Shown in pieces: positions 32,124-40,583 of a DNA stretch of 64,000 nucleotides. The notes under the pieces were generated by a model, which saw nothing but the letters and a program-made list of their open reading frames with translations, was not told the origin of the DNA and made no database searches. Position 1 is the first letter of the stretch. Every line of letters starts with the position of its first letter. Both the position numbers and the translations under genes were made by a program. The stretch comes from Oscillospiraceae bacterium. Its GTDB lineage: Bacteria > Bacillota > Clostridia > Oscillospirales > Oscillospiraceae. The DNA lies in contig JAFXTU010000022.1 in the NCBI GenBank assembly GCA_017535635.1, positions 62,001 through 126,000 on the forward strand, written 5' to 3'.

Positions 32124-33115
32124 TTTTCTTTCCTCAGCCCCGGCAGCAGGACGCCCAGGGACACCGCCGCGCCCAAACTAAGGAACCAGCCCGTCCCCGG
32201 AGCGGGGATCCCCAGCCAGGTGGGAAGGAAGCCCAAAAAGAGGGCGAAGGTCAGAAGGCCGAAAGAAAATCCCGGCATCCCCGGCAGGGCGTCCGCCGCC
32301 GCCCGGAGGGTGATGGGCATAGACATGTTGAAGAGGAAGATGGCCAGCGTCCCGCAGACGGGATCCCCGGAGAGAAGGAAGAGCACCGCCGCCAGACCCA
32401 GGGAGGCGACGGAGGCCCATTTCGCCCCGATGAGATCGGAGACATAGCCTCCCGCCGTTTTCCCCAGCACCACGCCGCAGACGGCGAGGGTCGCCCAGGT
32501 CCCGGTCTTCCAGGGGAAGGTGAAGAGGAAGCCCAGGCAGGAGCGGAGGCAGACCACCAGGAAGAGGCAGAGGATGGCCGCCGTCCCTGCGCCCCGGGCG
32601 TCCACATCCAGCGCAGGGGCCTCCTCCCCCCTGCAGAGGCCCAGGATCCCGATGGCGCAGAGGGCGGCTGCCGCCAAGGCCGGGTAGAGGATCAGGGAGG
32701 CGTTATTGCCCCCTATGGTCCCGAAGAAGATGCCGAAGGCGCCGGGAGAGACGAAAAGGCCCAGGGGCCCCGCCCGCCTTGGATAGGCGTGGAGGACAGC
32801 CACACCGCCGCCCACGTGGTAGAGGGCATTTCCCAGGCCCGCAACCACGGCAAAGACTGGCGGCAGCTCCCGCAGGAGGACGCAGGCGCCCAGGGTGAGG
32901 GCGCAGCCCAGGACGGCGAAACTGCGCTCCGCGCCCAGCCGGTCCGCCACCAGGCCCAGGGGCATCTGCAGGGCAAAGGCGCAGAAGTTGTAGACCAGCA
33001 CAGCGGTGAGCCAGCCCTGCCAGGGGCGGCAGAAGCAGAACATGCCGTAGGCGCAGAGGAAGTCGATGAGAAAATGCCCCAGGGCATAGATAATGGTCCG
33101 TCTGGCTTTTTCCAT
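32120..33115 (-). CDS. MFS transporter
   Basis: A 331-residue membrane carrier with ten to twelve helices, somewhat short for the superfamily (usually about 400). The first-half loop is MPLGLVADRLGAERSFAVLG, matching the G-x-x-x-D-R-x-G motif A; the second half has GKTAGGYVSDLIGAKWASV, its repeat. It resembles the fosmidomycin-resistance-type exporters in general layout. Substrate unknown. ATG 33115 follows GGGAGGGGG; an upstream in-frame ATG has no site. It is the second gene of the minus-strand run after the HD protein. Confidence 0.82.
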   Translation of the reverse strand: MEKARRTIIYALGHFLIDFLCAYGMFCFCRPWQGWLTAVLVYNFCAFALQMPLGLVADRLGAERSFAVLGCALTLGACVLLRELPPVFAVVAGLGNALYHVGGGVAVLHAYPRRAGPLGLFVSPGAFGIFFGTIGGNNASLILYPALAAAALCAIGILGLCRGEEAPALDVDARGAGTAAILCLFLVVCLRSCLGFLFTFPWKTGTWATLAVCGVVLGKTAGGYVSDLIGAKWASVASLGLAAVLFLLSGDPVCGTLAIFLFNMSMPITLRAAADALPGMPGFSFGLLTFALFLGFLPTWLGIPAPGTGWFLSLGAAVSLGVLLPGLRKEK

Positions 33116-33165
33116 GAGCACTTCCCCCTCCCGAAGCGGTTTCATCTGATAAGACGCTGTTTTTC

Positions 33166-33747
33166 TCAGATTGTTTCCGCTTCCGCGTTGATTTTCGCCT
33201 CGTTTTCCGCCATGGCGGCCAGGGTGTCCCCCAGGAGCTTATCCAGCTCCCAGCCCAGGCGCTGGGCTCCGGCGCGGATGATGTCTCTCGAGCAGCCGGC
33301 GGCGAACTTCTTATCCTTGAATTTCTTTTTGAGGCTACTAAGCTCCATGTCCGTGCAGCTTTTGCTGGGGCGCATCAGGGCCGCGGACCAGATGAGGCCG
33401 GTGAGCTCATCGGCGGCAAAGAGGACCTTTTCCATCTCCAGGGTGGGCTCCACGTCGCAGCAGATGCCGTAGCCGTGGCTGCACACGGCCTTGACGCACT
33501 CCTCCGTGCAGCCCCCGGCGCGCAGGAGCTCCGGGGCCTTCTGGCAGTGCTCCTCCGGCCAAAGCTCAAAATCAATGTCGTGGAGGAGGCCCACCAGGGA
33601 CCAGAACTCCCGGTTTTCCGGGTCGATCCTTTGGGCGAACCAGTCCATCACCGCCTCCACCGTCAGGGCGTGGCGCAGGTGGAAGGGCTCCTTGTTGTAG
33701 GCTTTCAGCAGCTTTACCGCTTCTTCTCTCGTAATGCCGATTTCCAT
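33166..33747 (-). CDS. HD domain hydrolase
   Basis: A 193-residue cytoplasmic metal-dependent phosphohydrolase. The HD residues are H26, H56-D57 (GLLHDIDFE), H91 (CSHGYG) and D113 (FAADEL). The protein is a common Clostridia type, often called an HD-domain hydrolase, whose substrate (nucleotide or phosphate ester) is not known. ATG 33747 is preceded by GGGAGGT. It is the first gene of a five-gene minus-strand run and is divergent from the UvrD-like helicase. Confidence 0.88.
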   Translation of the reverse strand: MEIGITREEAVKLLKAYNKEPFHLRHALTVEAVMDWFAQRIDPENREFWSLVGLLHDIDFELWPEEHCQKAPELLRAGGCTEECVKAVCSHGYGICCDVEPTLEMEKVLFAADELTGLIWSAALMRPSKSCTDMELSSLKKKFKDKKFAAGCSRDIIRAGAQRLGWELDKLLGDTLAAMAENEAKINAEAETI

Positions 33748-33837
33748 GAAGAATACCTCCCGGGTGGGTTTTTCCCAAGGATACCACACTTTTTTCGGCA
33801 AGAAAAGCGTCTGTCCGTTTTATTGCCCATGGAAATC

Positions 33838-33846
33838 TGATATACT
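33838..33846 (+). promoter_or_regulatory. Extended -10 promoter for the helicase gene
   Basis: TGATATACT (TGn plus TATACT at 33841-33846), 30 bp before ATG 33877. The -35 is weak (TTTTAT at 17-bp spacing). Confidence 0.55.
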
Positions 33847-33876
33847 GGAAAAAAGCGCGGAAAGGAGGGGTTCGAT

Positions 33877-36006
33877 ATGCTGGAGAAGCTGCTGGGGGAC
33901 CTGAACGAAGCCCAGAGGGAGGCCGTCACCGCCACGGAGGGCTACGTCCGGGTGGTGGCCGGGGCGGGCACGGGCAAGACCAAGACCCTCTCCCGCCGCT
34001 TCGTCTATCTGGCGGAGGGGCTGGGCATCTCCCCTGCGTCGATCCTCTGCGTCACCTTCACCAACCAGGCCGCCGCGGAGATGAAGCGGCGCATCCGCGC
34101 CCTGCTGCCCGGGCGGGACCTGGGCTACATCTGCACCTTCCACAGCTTTGCCGTGACCCTGCTGCGGGAGGACTGCCACGTGGTGCAGTACCCGGAGACC
34201 TTCACCGTCCTGGACAACGCCGACAAGGAGGATATCCTGAAGGAGATCTTTTCCGACCTGGGGATCACCAGCCGGGAGCTGACGGTGCGGGACGCTTCGG
34301 ACTACATCGGCGCCTGGAAGGGAGGGCACGACTACGTTCCCACACTTATTGACCCGGACCTGACTAAGCTTACAAACGCGGTGGAGGCAGCGCAGGAGGT
34401 GCGGCAAAGGGTCCTCTGGCGCTACCTCTACGAGACGCGGAAAACCTTCGGCCTGGATTTCGACGACCTCATCTACTTCGCCCTCCACATCCTGCGGCGG
34501 GACAAGGAGAGCCGGGAGAAGTGGCAGGGCAGGCTGGAATACATCCTGGTGGACGAATACCAGGACATCGACAAGGACGAATACGCCCTCTCGGAGCTGC
34601 TGGCCGGGGAGCATCACAACCTCTTCGTGGTGGGAGACCCGGACCAGACCATCTACACCTTCCGGGGGGCGGACGTGCGCTTCATCCTGGATTTTCAGAC
34701 CGTCCACCCGGAGGGGCAGACCGTCTTTCTCCGGGAGAATTACCGGAGCCGGGCCCCCATTCTGACGGCGGCCAACGCTCTCATCGCCCACAACACCCAG
34801 CGGCTGGAAAAGGAGCTGATCCCCACCCTGGCGGGGGGACAAAAGCCCCTCTATTACCACGCCCCTATCCCGGAGGCGGAGGCGGGCTGGGTCGTGGAGA
34901 AGATCCGGGATCGGCTGGACGCGGGGGACGACCCGGGCAGCATCGCCATCCTCTACCGGGCGCACCACCAGTCCCGCAGCTTCGAGGAGGCGCTGATGCG
35001 CTCGAAGATCCCGTATACTCTCTACAACGGCGTGGAATTCTACCGCCGGAAGGAGATCAAGGACGTGCTGGGCTACCTGCGCATGATCTTCGCCGGGGAC
35101 GACCTGAGCTTCCTGCGGACGGTGAACGAGCCCCGGCGGAGCATGGGGAAAAAGCGGATCTCCTTCCTCCGGGAGCAGGCGGTCCACTCCGGAAAGAGCC
35201 TCTACGACACTTTGAAGAGCAGTCTGGGCCTCCCCCTCTTCCAGGGGACGAGGGCCAGGGATTACGTTTCCCTGATCGAAGAGCTCCGGGCCGCCTGGAA
35301 GGGGATGAAGCTCACGGACCTGCTCTCCCGGCTTCTCGCCGAGAGCGGGTATGAGGAATACCTGCGCCTCTGCGGGGCTCAGGATCGGCTGGACAACCTC
35401 TCGGAGCTGAAGCAGAGCATTTTCGACTATGAGGCCAGCGCCGGAGAGGATGTCACCCTGGGGGAATACCTGGACCTGGCGGCCCTCTTCACGGACCTGG
35501 ACCGGAAGGAGAAGACCCGCTCTGTCCGTCTCATGACCGTCCACGCCGCCAAGGGGCTGGAGTTCCCCACCGTCTTTCTGGCAGGCTTCAACGAGGGGAG
35601 CTTCCCCTCCCGGAAGGTGCTGACTCCGGAGGGGCTGGAGGAGGAGCGTCGGCTCTGCTATGTGGCCTACACCCGGGCCGGGGAACGGCTCTACCTCTCC
35701 GACACGGAGGGACCCCTGGGGGCCGGGAGCCTGCGGCTTCCCAGCCGCTTTCTCTTCGACACCGGGGAGGAAAACCTGGACTTTGTGGAGCCCTTGGACC
35801 CCAGCCTCCGTCTGCCGGACGCCCTGCCTCTGCCGCCCTTGGTGGGGAACTTCGCCTTCCGGCCCGGGGACCGGGTGAAGCACCCCATCCTGGGTTCCGG
35901 CACCGTGGAGGCCCTGGACGAGGAGAAGAAGGCCTACCGCATCCGATTTGACCAGCTGACTACCCCCCGGAGCATCGCCGCCGGGATGAAGCTGGAAAAG
36001 CTCTGA
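33877..36006 (+). CDS. UvrD/PcrA-type superfamily I DNA helicase
   Basis: A 709-residue ATP-dependent 3'-5' helicase. The motifs run in order: Walker A AGAGTGKTKTL, motif Ia LCVTFTNQAAAEMKRRI, motif II LVDEYQDIDKDEYAL, motif III VVGDPDQTIYTFRGA, motif IV LRENYRSRAPIL, motif V VRLMTVHAAKGLEFPTVFL and motif VI VAYTRAGERLYLS. It is close to PcrA/UvrD but about 30-50 residues shorter. The C-terminal 60 residues form a Tudor-like tail (FRPGDRVKHPILGSGTVEAL) that in PcrA contacts RNA polymerase. ATG 33877 follows AAAGGAGGGG. DNA repair and conflict resolution are the expected roles. Confidence 0.93.
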   Translation: MLEKLLGDLNEAQREAVTATEGYVRVVAGAGTGKTKTLSRRFVYLAEGLGISPASILCVTFTNQAAAEMKRRIRALLPGRDLGYICTFHSFAVTLLREDCHVVQYPETFTVLDNADKEDILKEIFSDLGITSRELTVRDASDYIGAWKGGHDYVPTLIDPDLTKLTNAVEAAQEVRQRVLWRYLYETRKTFGLDFDDLIYFALHILRRDKESREKWQGRLEYILVDEYQDIDKDEYALSELLAGEHHNLFVVGDPDQTIYTFRGADVRFILDFQTVHPEGQTVFLRENYRSRAPILTAANALIAHNTQRLEKELIPTLAGGQKPLYYHAPIPEAEAGWVVEKIRDRLDAGDDPGSIAILYRAHHQSRSFEEALMRSKIPYTLYNGVEFYRRKEIKDVLGYLRMIFAGDDLSFLRTVNEPRRSMGKKRISFLREQAVHSGKSLYDTLKSSLGLPLFQGTRARDYVSLIEELRAAWKGMKLTDLLSRLLAESGYEEYLRLCGAQDRLDNLSELKQSIFDYEASAGEDVTLGEYLDLAALFTDLDRKEKTRSVRLMTVHAAKGLEFPTVFLAGFNEGSFPSRKVLTPEGLEEERRLCYVAYTRAGERLYLSDTEGPLGAGSLRLPSRFLFDTGEENLDFVEPLDPSLRLPDALPLPPLVGNFAFRPGDRVKHPILGSGTVEALDEEKKAYRIRFDQLTTPRSIAAGMKLEKL

Positions 36007-36030
36007 GCACACGAAGGAGAACTGCCGGTA

Positions 36031-36705
36031 ATGACAAAAAGGAAACGCCTGTATTTGATCCTGGGGGCGGTCGTCCTGCTCCTTGCCCTGGCGGCGGTGC
36101 TGGTCCCGGACGCCGTGGTACGGGGAAGCACGAGGCGTGACATTCTATCCCCGGAGGCCGCGGCGGACTGGGGAGCGGACTGCATCCTGGTCCTGGGGGC
36201 AGGACTCCTGCCCGACGGGAGCCCGAATCTCATGCTCTCGGAGCGGATCGACACCGGGGTGGCGCTCTACGAGCTGGGGGCGGCCCCCAAGCTTCTCATG
36301 AGCGGGGACCACGCCCGGCCCGAGTACGATGAAGTGAACCCCATGAAGGAGGGGGCCTTGCGTCAGGGTGTCCCCTCGGAGGACGTGTTCATGGACCACG
36401 CGGGCCTTTCCACCTACGAGAGTATTTACCGGGCCAGGGACATCTTCGGGGCCGGACGAGTGATCGTTGTCACCCAGGCCTACCACCTGCCCCGGTCGCT
36501 CTACATCGCGGAGGCTTTGGGGCTGGAGGCGGTGGGGGTGGCCTGCGACACGGCCCGGTATCGGGGGCAGTTTTTCCGGGACGTGCGGGAGGTGCTGGCC
36601 CGGGACAAGGATTTCGTGAAGTGCATCTTCCAGCCGGAGCCCACCTACCTGGGGGAGGCGATCTCCCTCCGGGGCAGCGGGGACGTGACGAACGACAGGC
36701 AGTGA
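36031..36705 (+). CDS. SanA/YdcF family (DUF218) membrane-anchored protein
   Basis: A 224-residue protein with one N-terminal membrane helix (about 7-27) and an external DUF218 domain. The SanA-type signatures are ILVLGAGLLPDGSPNLMLSERID (cut at the loop), KLLMSGDHARPEYDE, VTQAYHLPRSLYIAE and the C-terminal PEPTYLGEAISLRGSG. E. coli SanA affects envelope permeability to vancomycin; biochemical activity is not settled. ATG 36031 follows AAGGAGAA. The stop codon lies inside the terminator stem. Confidence 0.9.
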   Translation: MTKRKRLYLILGAVVLLLALAAVLVPDAVVRGSTRRDILSPEAAADWGADCILVLGAGLLPDGSPNLMLSERIDTGVALYELGAAPKLLMSGDHARPEYDEVNPMKEGALRQGVPSEDVFMDHAGLSTYESIYRARDIFGAGRVIVVTQAYHLPRSLYIAEALGLEAVGVACDTARYRGQFFRDVREVLARDKDFVKCIFQPEPTYLGEAISLRGSGDVTNDRQ

Positions 36706-36737
36706 AAAAGCTGTGGGCGAGGCCCATAGCTTTTTCA
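36703..36737 (+). terminator. Intrinsic terminator overlapping the stop codon
   Basis: TGAAAAAGCTGTGGGC (36703-36718, first three bases are the stop) pairs with GCCCATAGCTTTTTCA (36722-36737) with one G-T wobble; the T5 run is part of the second arm. Confidence 0.75.
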
Positions 36738-36791
36738 CAGTGAGGAGTTAGGAGAGTGAAGAGTGGAGCTAAGGTGTCCCTTCGGGACGGT
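36738..36791 (+). repeat. GTGAGGAGT-type 3'-flank repeat, copy 1
   Basis: Degenerate tandem units of GTGAGGAGT/GTGAAGAGT followed by GGTGTCCC-TTCG-GGAC, a small hairpin. A homologous block follows the PstS-like gene at 38270-38322 in the same sense relative to its gene. Confidence 0.6.
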
Positions 36792-36814
36792 TTTGAATCG
36801 TTTGCTACAAAGGC

Positions 36815-37159
36815 TCAATCCGCCGAGGTGAGCCAAACGATCAGCCCGATCTGAAACTGCATCAGATACACAACGATCACAAGACTAACCACCAGCAGCG
36901 CGTGCCATAAAACCAGGCCCTTCCGGGGCAGGCGGCCCCGCACCGCCAGCGCCAGATTCCCCAGGCCGAGGAGGGCAGCGACCGTGAACGGGATCAGATA
37001 ATACAGGGAAAAACCTCCCATGGCCAGGTGCATGACGATGTTCACCAGCGGAAGGATCGCGGAGGCCAGATAAAAGGCCCGCCTTCCCCATCCCAGGGTC
37101 TTCCAGGGCTTCACTTTCGCATCCCTCCGTTGCTGTTCCTGTCCATACCACGGTTCCAT
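36815..37159 (-). CDS. Small membrane protein of unknown function
   Basis: A 114-residue protein with a polar N-terminus (about 1-25) and three hydrophobic helices (FYLASAILPLVNIVMHLAM, LIPFTVAALLGLGNLALAV, ALLVVSLVIVVYLMQFQIGL). No family recognised. The ribosome binding site is weak (GGAAAC), so the start is uncertain, but the topology and coding pattern look real. It is monocistronic between the SanA terminator/repeat and the XRE gene. Confidence 0.6.
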   Translation of the reverse strand: MEPWYGQEQQRRDAKVKPWKTLGWGRRAFYLASAILPLVNIVMHLAMGGFSLYYLIPFTVAALLGLGNLALAVRGRLPRKGLVLWHALLVVSLVIVVYLMQFQIGLIVWLTSAD

Positions 37160-37261
37160 TCAATCTGTTTCCGATTCATTTTTCTCTCCGAGCAAGACAG
37201 AAGGACCGCCCCCTTCGTCCTAAGCGCTTCTCATTTATTCAGGATCAGCGTCCGGACTTTT

Positions 37262-37936
37262 TCATGTATCTCTGGGAAACGAGTCTTCCGGATTGAAGGC
37301 CCGATCCAGCAGATATAAAGAGATGACCAAAGAAAGCTGCTGACTCGCGGACAAGGTTCGCAAGCCGGATAGATATCTCTTCATCGTTCCGGGCTCCAGA
37401 CCGGCATACGCTTCAACCGTTTCATCGCACAGGTCATTATCCCTCTGCAAGCGCACATAAAGGGAAGAGATCAGCAGATGCGGGTTTTCCGCATACAGGG
37501 GGATCAGCTCCGAGAGGATGACCAGCAGCTTCACCAGGCTCTCCTTCTTTTCCCGGACTCCGCCTTTCGTGCCAGCGCTGATGTTCATCAAGAGCTCGCC
37601 CAACTCCGGCTCCTTGATCCCCAGCGTTGTGAGAAGCTGGGGTACAGAGATCAGGTACTCTTCCTGGAGACGCATCAGGCTTGTCTGTATTTGCTGCCGC
37701 TGATCCAGGGGCTTCTCCGGGGGAGCGGGAGAAACGGACGTCTCTTTCAGGATCGCGTCGGTGGATACGCCCAAAGCCTGCGACAGAGGTACGATGATCT
37801 GAATATCGGGCAGTCCCGCGCCGGTTTCCCACTTGCTGACCGTTTTGTAGGATACGCCCAGAAGCTCCGCCAGCTCCCGCTGCGACAGTTTCCGCTGTTT
37901 CCGCAGGAAACGGATGTTTTCGGAAATCGTTTTCAC
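37262..37936 (-). CDS. XRE family transcriptional regulator
   Basis: A 224-residue regulator. The N-terminal helix-turn-helix (residues 3-60) is IRFLRKQRKLSQRELAELLG and SYKTVSKWETGAGLPD; the remaining 160 residues are helical and leucine-rich with no named domain (for example SLVKLLVILSELIPLYAENP). The start is GTG 37936 behind GGAGGGG. A -10 like TATGAT (37977-37972) with TTGCGG 18 bp upstream (38001-37996) may be its promoter. The promoter region merges into a sigma-factor remnant, suggesting local rearrangement. Confidence 0.85.
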   Translation of the reverse strand: MKTISENIRFLRKQRKLSQRELAELLGVSYKTVSKWETGAGLPDIQIIVPLSQALGVSTDAILKETSVSPAPPEKPLDQRQQIQTSLMRLQEEYLISVPQLLTTLGIKEPELGELLMNISAGTKGGVREKKESLVKLLVILSELIPLYAENPHLLISSLYVRLQRDNDLCDETVEAYAGLEPGTMKRYLSGLRTLSASQQLSLVISLYLLDRAFNPEDSFPRDT

Positions 37937-38058
37937 TTCGCTCCCCTCCCCGTCGTCTATTCTGCCGTTCCATCATATACTTGGTATCTCCCGCTCCGCA
38001 ACTGCCTCGGCGGAGAGTGACGGTCTTCGGAGCGTGGAGTTCTGTCCGTCCGCGGGAA

Positions 38059-38160
38059 GAAGGCGGTCTTTTCGATCAGAGCATGGTATTGCTCGTAGAG
38101 CTCTTTGAATTTCTCCCGCTCGGCTTCGTTTTCCAGCGCCGCGAGAAAGATTGCCGGCAT
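38059..38160 (-). pseudogene. 5' fragment of a sigma-70-like factor
   Basis: The minus-strand frame from 38160 begins MPAIFLAALENEAEREKFKELY then EQYHALIEKTAF, which looks like the extreme N-terminus of small clostridial sigma factors (typically ...E.DK.KFE.LYE.Y..LM...A). After about 34 residues the similarity stops and the frame runs on as unrelated sequence to a stop at 37957. An AAGAAGG site precedes the start. Region 2 core and region 4 are missing, so no functional sigma factor can be made. Confidence 0.5.
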
Positions 38161-38208
38161 CAGAACACCTTCTTCCGGCAGGCAGTGTATTCTCTTGGGG
38201 GTAAGTGC

Positions 38209-38264
38209 TTGAGGGAAGGACTCCCTCAGTCACCTTCGGTGACAGCTCCCTCAAAGAGGGAGCC
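38209..38264 (-). repeat. GGCTCCCTC-family repeat, minus-orientation copy
   Basis: Read on minus: GGCTCCCTCTTTGAGGGAGC, then TGTCACC-GAA-GGTGACTG, then a GGGAGTCC end. Two hairpins are visible. A close copy in the opposite orientation is at 40584-40630, on the other side of the PstS-like gene. Confidence 0.85.
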
Positions 38265-38269
38265 TTTAT

Positions 38270-38322
38270 ATCGCCGCAGGCGACACCTCAACTCCTCACT
38301 CCACACTCCTCACTCCTCACTT
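38270..38322 (-). repeat. GTGAGGAGT-type 3'-flank repeat, copy 2
   Basis: On minus, directly after the PstS-like stop: tandem GTGAGGAGT/GTGTGGAGT units and then GGTGTCGCC with a TCGCC-GCA-GGCGA hairpin. It matches the block at 36738-36791 in layout. Confidence 0.6.
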
Positions 38323-38326
38323 TCCC

Positions 38327-40486
38327 TCAGTCCAGCCCGTAGCCGAAGTAGATGCGGAAGACGCAGTCCCCGGTCTCGATGTCGTAGTAGCTGGCCTTGT
38401 CCAGCTCCAGGATGCCCAGGAGGCCCTGGCAGACGGTCCAGGAATTTGTATTCTCGCCGTCCACGCTCTGCTGCCGGAACGTCTGCTCCAGGATGCTGCC
38501 GTCCCAGCGGACAAAGGCCGCGGAACCATCATGATCGAGATAGACCCCCACGATCCCCCGCTCCGCCTCCGGCGGATTCATCAGTCCCTCCAAGCTGTAA
38601 ACGACCACGCCGCGGTACTTTCGATCCTCCGTCGGGGGCAGCAGCTCGGTCCCGTCCCGGAGGAAGACCCGGCCGTAGACCGGAAAGACCACCAGGTCCC
38701 CCAGGAGCTGGGCCTCGTCAAAGACCGCCGGGATCGGCAGCTCCAGCTGTTCCTCCCCCCGGGTGAAGAGGCTCCCGGCCTCCGTCTCCGTCACGGTCCA
38801 CCGGGCTTCCGGCTGCCCGCTCCGCTCCTTTTCCTCCAGCTCCTGCTGGGAGAAGCTCTCGATGGTCCCCGTGTCCAGGCGGAAGCCCATCACCCTATAG
38901 TTGCTCTCGGTCCAGTCCTCCACCGAGAGGAAGAGGGCGTCCCCCGACACGTGGCCCTTGAAGCCCTCGAAACCGGCACCCTCCTCCAGGCGATAAGCGT
39001 CCAGCCCCGCTTCCTCGTAATTCCAGCTCTGCAGGACTTCCCCCTCCAGAGAGACCTGCAGCAGGGTCTCCTCCCCCGCCAGCAGGACGAAGTCCCGCCC
39101 GGGGTAGACCTGCCGCCATGCGCCGGGGAAAACCCAGCTCAGGTCCAGGGCCGCCAGGGTGCAGCGGTCCTCTCCCCAGGGGTTTTCCTCCGAGGGCACC
39201 CCCTGCCGCAGGACGTAGAGGGGCAGGAGCTTATCTTCCTCGGAAAACCAGCCGTACCAGGCAACTTGCTGAATGTCGTAGTACACCGGTGGCGTCACCG
39301 CCGTCCCGTCCCGGGTCATGAGGCCGAAGAGACAGCCGGACATGGTCATCCAGCTGTGATCCAGCCGCGCCCCGGCGTAGGGGACCAGGGTCTCCGGGTG
39401 TTCCAGAGGCGCGAGGCCGTTCCACTCCCCGCAGTAGGCCTTCCCCACCGGCTCCGGTTGTGTGAGTTCCCTGGAGGCTGGTTCCAGGTCCAGCACGGAG
39501 ACGTAGCCCATTTCCGCCGCCAGGGCCTGCCCCTCCGGGGAGAGGACCCAGTCGTAGAGCCTCCTAGTGGGCGAATCCTCCTTTTTCGCGGCGGAGATCA
39601 CCACGTAGTAGGGGTTCACCAAAGGGTAGGTCCCGGCCCGGATGGTCTCCGCCGTGGGCTCCACCCCCTCCACGCGCAGGAGCTTCAGGCCCCGGGCGGC
39701 CCGCATCTCCTCGGCGTAGTAGTAGACGCTGTAGCCGATGGCCCCTGCGGAGTTGTCATAGCTCTTTACTGCCTTCATGAGGCCGTCCATGCTGCCGGCG
39801 ATGTACTCTGCGGGGGCCTCCATCATGGGCGTTCCCTGCATCACCAGCTTTTCCATCAGGGTTTGACTCCCGGCCTCGGGGTTCCGCTGGAAAGGGAGGA
39901 TGGGGATGTTTTCGCCCCCCAGCTCGGCCCAGTTCGTGATCTCCCCGGTGTAGATCTTCCGGGCCTGGTCCACGGTGATGGAGTCCACCGGGTTTTGCTC
40001 GTTCACCACGAAGACGAAGGCGTCCGTGGCGAAGGGGGTCTTGAGCCATTCAAAGTGGGATTTTTCCCTCCACTCCTCCACCTGCTCATTGCACTCCGCC
40101 GCCAGGATCAGGTCCGCGCTCCCGTCCATCAGGGCGAAATAGGAGTTGGTGGTCCGGCTGAACTGGATCAGGTCCCCCACGTTCTCCGGGGCTTCCCCCA
40201 GGAGGCGGGCGCAGATGGCCTCCGCCAGAGGGGCCGTGGAGGTGGAGCCGTTGAGGCGGGGGAAGTTATTTCTTGTGAAGACAAAGGGCTTCTCCGTGGG
40301 TCCCGGCGTGGGTCCAGGCGTCGGCGTGACCTCCGGGGTCGGCTCCGGCATCAGCGCGGGGGCCTCCGTGGTCTCCGGTGTGGTATCGCTCGTCACTGTG
40401 GGCAAAGACGGTTCCGCCGCCCTCCGGCAGGCCGCCAGGGGAAGCAGGAACGCCAACATAAGCAAAATCAGGGCAGTACGACGCAT
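38327..40486 (-). CDS. PstS-like lipoprotein with C-terminal beta-rich domain
   Basis: A 719-residue lipoprotein. The signal ends in a lipobox LPLAAC (Cys20), followed by a Thr/Pro/Glu linker (about 25-65). About 70-340 is a periplasmic-binding domain of the phosphate type: FPRLNGSTSTAPLAEAICAR carries the anion-binding GST, then ADLILAAECNEQ, ITVDQARKIYTGEITNWAEL and EAGSQTLMEKLVM. About 345-719 is a beta-rich region with repeats like VFPVYGRVFLRDGTELLPP that resembles a WG/propeller-type fold. No pstC, pstA or pstB is nearby, so phosphate import is doubtful; a ligand-sensing or scavenging role is possible. ATG 40486 follows GGAGGT. Inverted repeats flank the gene. Confidence 0.82.
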   Translation of the reverse strand: MRRTALILLMLAFLLPLAACRRAAEPSLPTVTSDTTPETTEAPALMPEPTPEVTPTPGPTPGPTEKPFVFTRNNFPRLNGSTSTAPLAEAICARLLGEAPENVGDLIQFSRTTNSYFALMDGSADLILAAECNEQVEEWREKSHFEWLKTPFATDAFVFVVNEQNPVDSITVDQARKIYTGEITNWAELGGENIPILPFQRNPEAGSQTLMEKLVMQGTPMMEAPAEYIAGSMDGLMKAVKSYDNSAGAIGYSVYYYAEEMRAARGLKLLRVEGVEPTAETIRAGTYPLVNPYYVVISAAKKEDSPTRRLYDWVLSPEGQALAAEMGYVSVLDLEPASRELTQPEPVGKAYCGEWNGLAPLEHPETLVPYAGARLDHSWMTMSGCLFGLMTRDGTAVTPPVYYDIQQVAWYGWFSEEDKLLPLYVLRQGVPSEENPWGEDRCTLAALDLSWVFPGAWRQVYPGRDFVLLAGEETLLQVSLEGEVLQSWNYEEAGLDAYRLEEGAGFEGFKGHVSGDALFLSVEDWTESNYRVMGFRLDTGTIESFSQQELEEKERSGQPEARWTVTETEAGSLFTRGEEQLELPIPAVFDEAQLLGDLVVFPVYGRVFLRDGTELLPPTEDRKYRGVVVYSLEGLMNPPEAERGIVGVYLDHDGSAAFVRWDGSILEQTFRQQSVDGENTNSWTVCQGLLGILELDKASYYDIETGDCVFRIYFGYGLD

Positions 40487-40513
40487 GGCGGTTACCTCCA
40501 GATGATAGGTGAG

Positions 40514-40567
40514 AACTCCTTCCGTCTCCGGCTATCGCCGGAGAGCCTCCCTCTCTGAGGGGGGCTG
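40514..40567 (-). repeat. Degenerate GGCTCCCTC-family repeat
   Basis: A diverged copy of the repeat, inverted relative to its neighbour: AACTCCTTCCGTC-TCCGG-CTAT-CGCCGGA-GAGCCTCCCTC. It lies head-to-head with the copy at 40584-40630. Confidence 0.5.
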
Positions 40568-40583
40568 CGCTGCTGCGGGATCA

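Larger units (their letters stand above)
37937..38326. other. 390-bp gap with sigma remnant and two repeat types
   Basis: No intact gene is seen here. From left to right the stretch holds the XRE promoter, a truncated sigma-factor start (minus), a GGCTCCCTC-family repeat (38209-38264) and the GTGAGGA 3'-flank repeat (38270-38322). Confidence 0.7.

Noticed and set aside
38284-38325. CTCCTCACTCC tandem units as a CRISPR-like array
   Set aside because: Units are only about 9-10 bp with no unique spacers; treated as a simple 3'-flank repeat.
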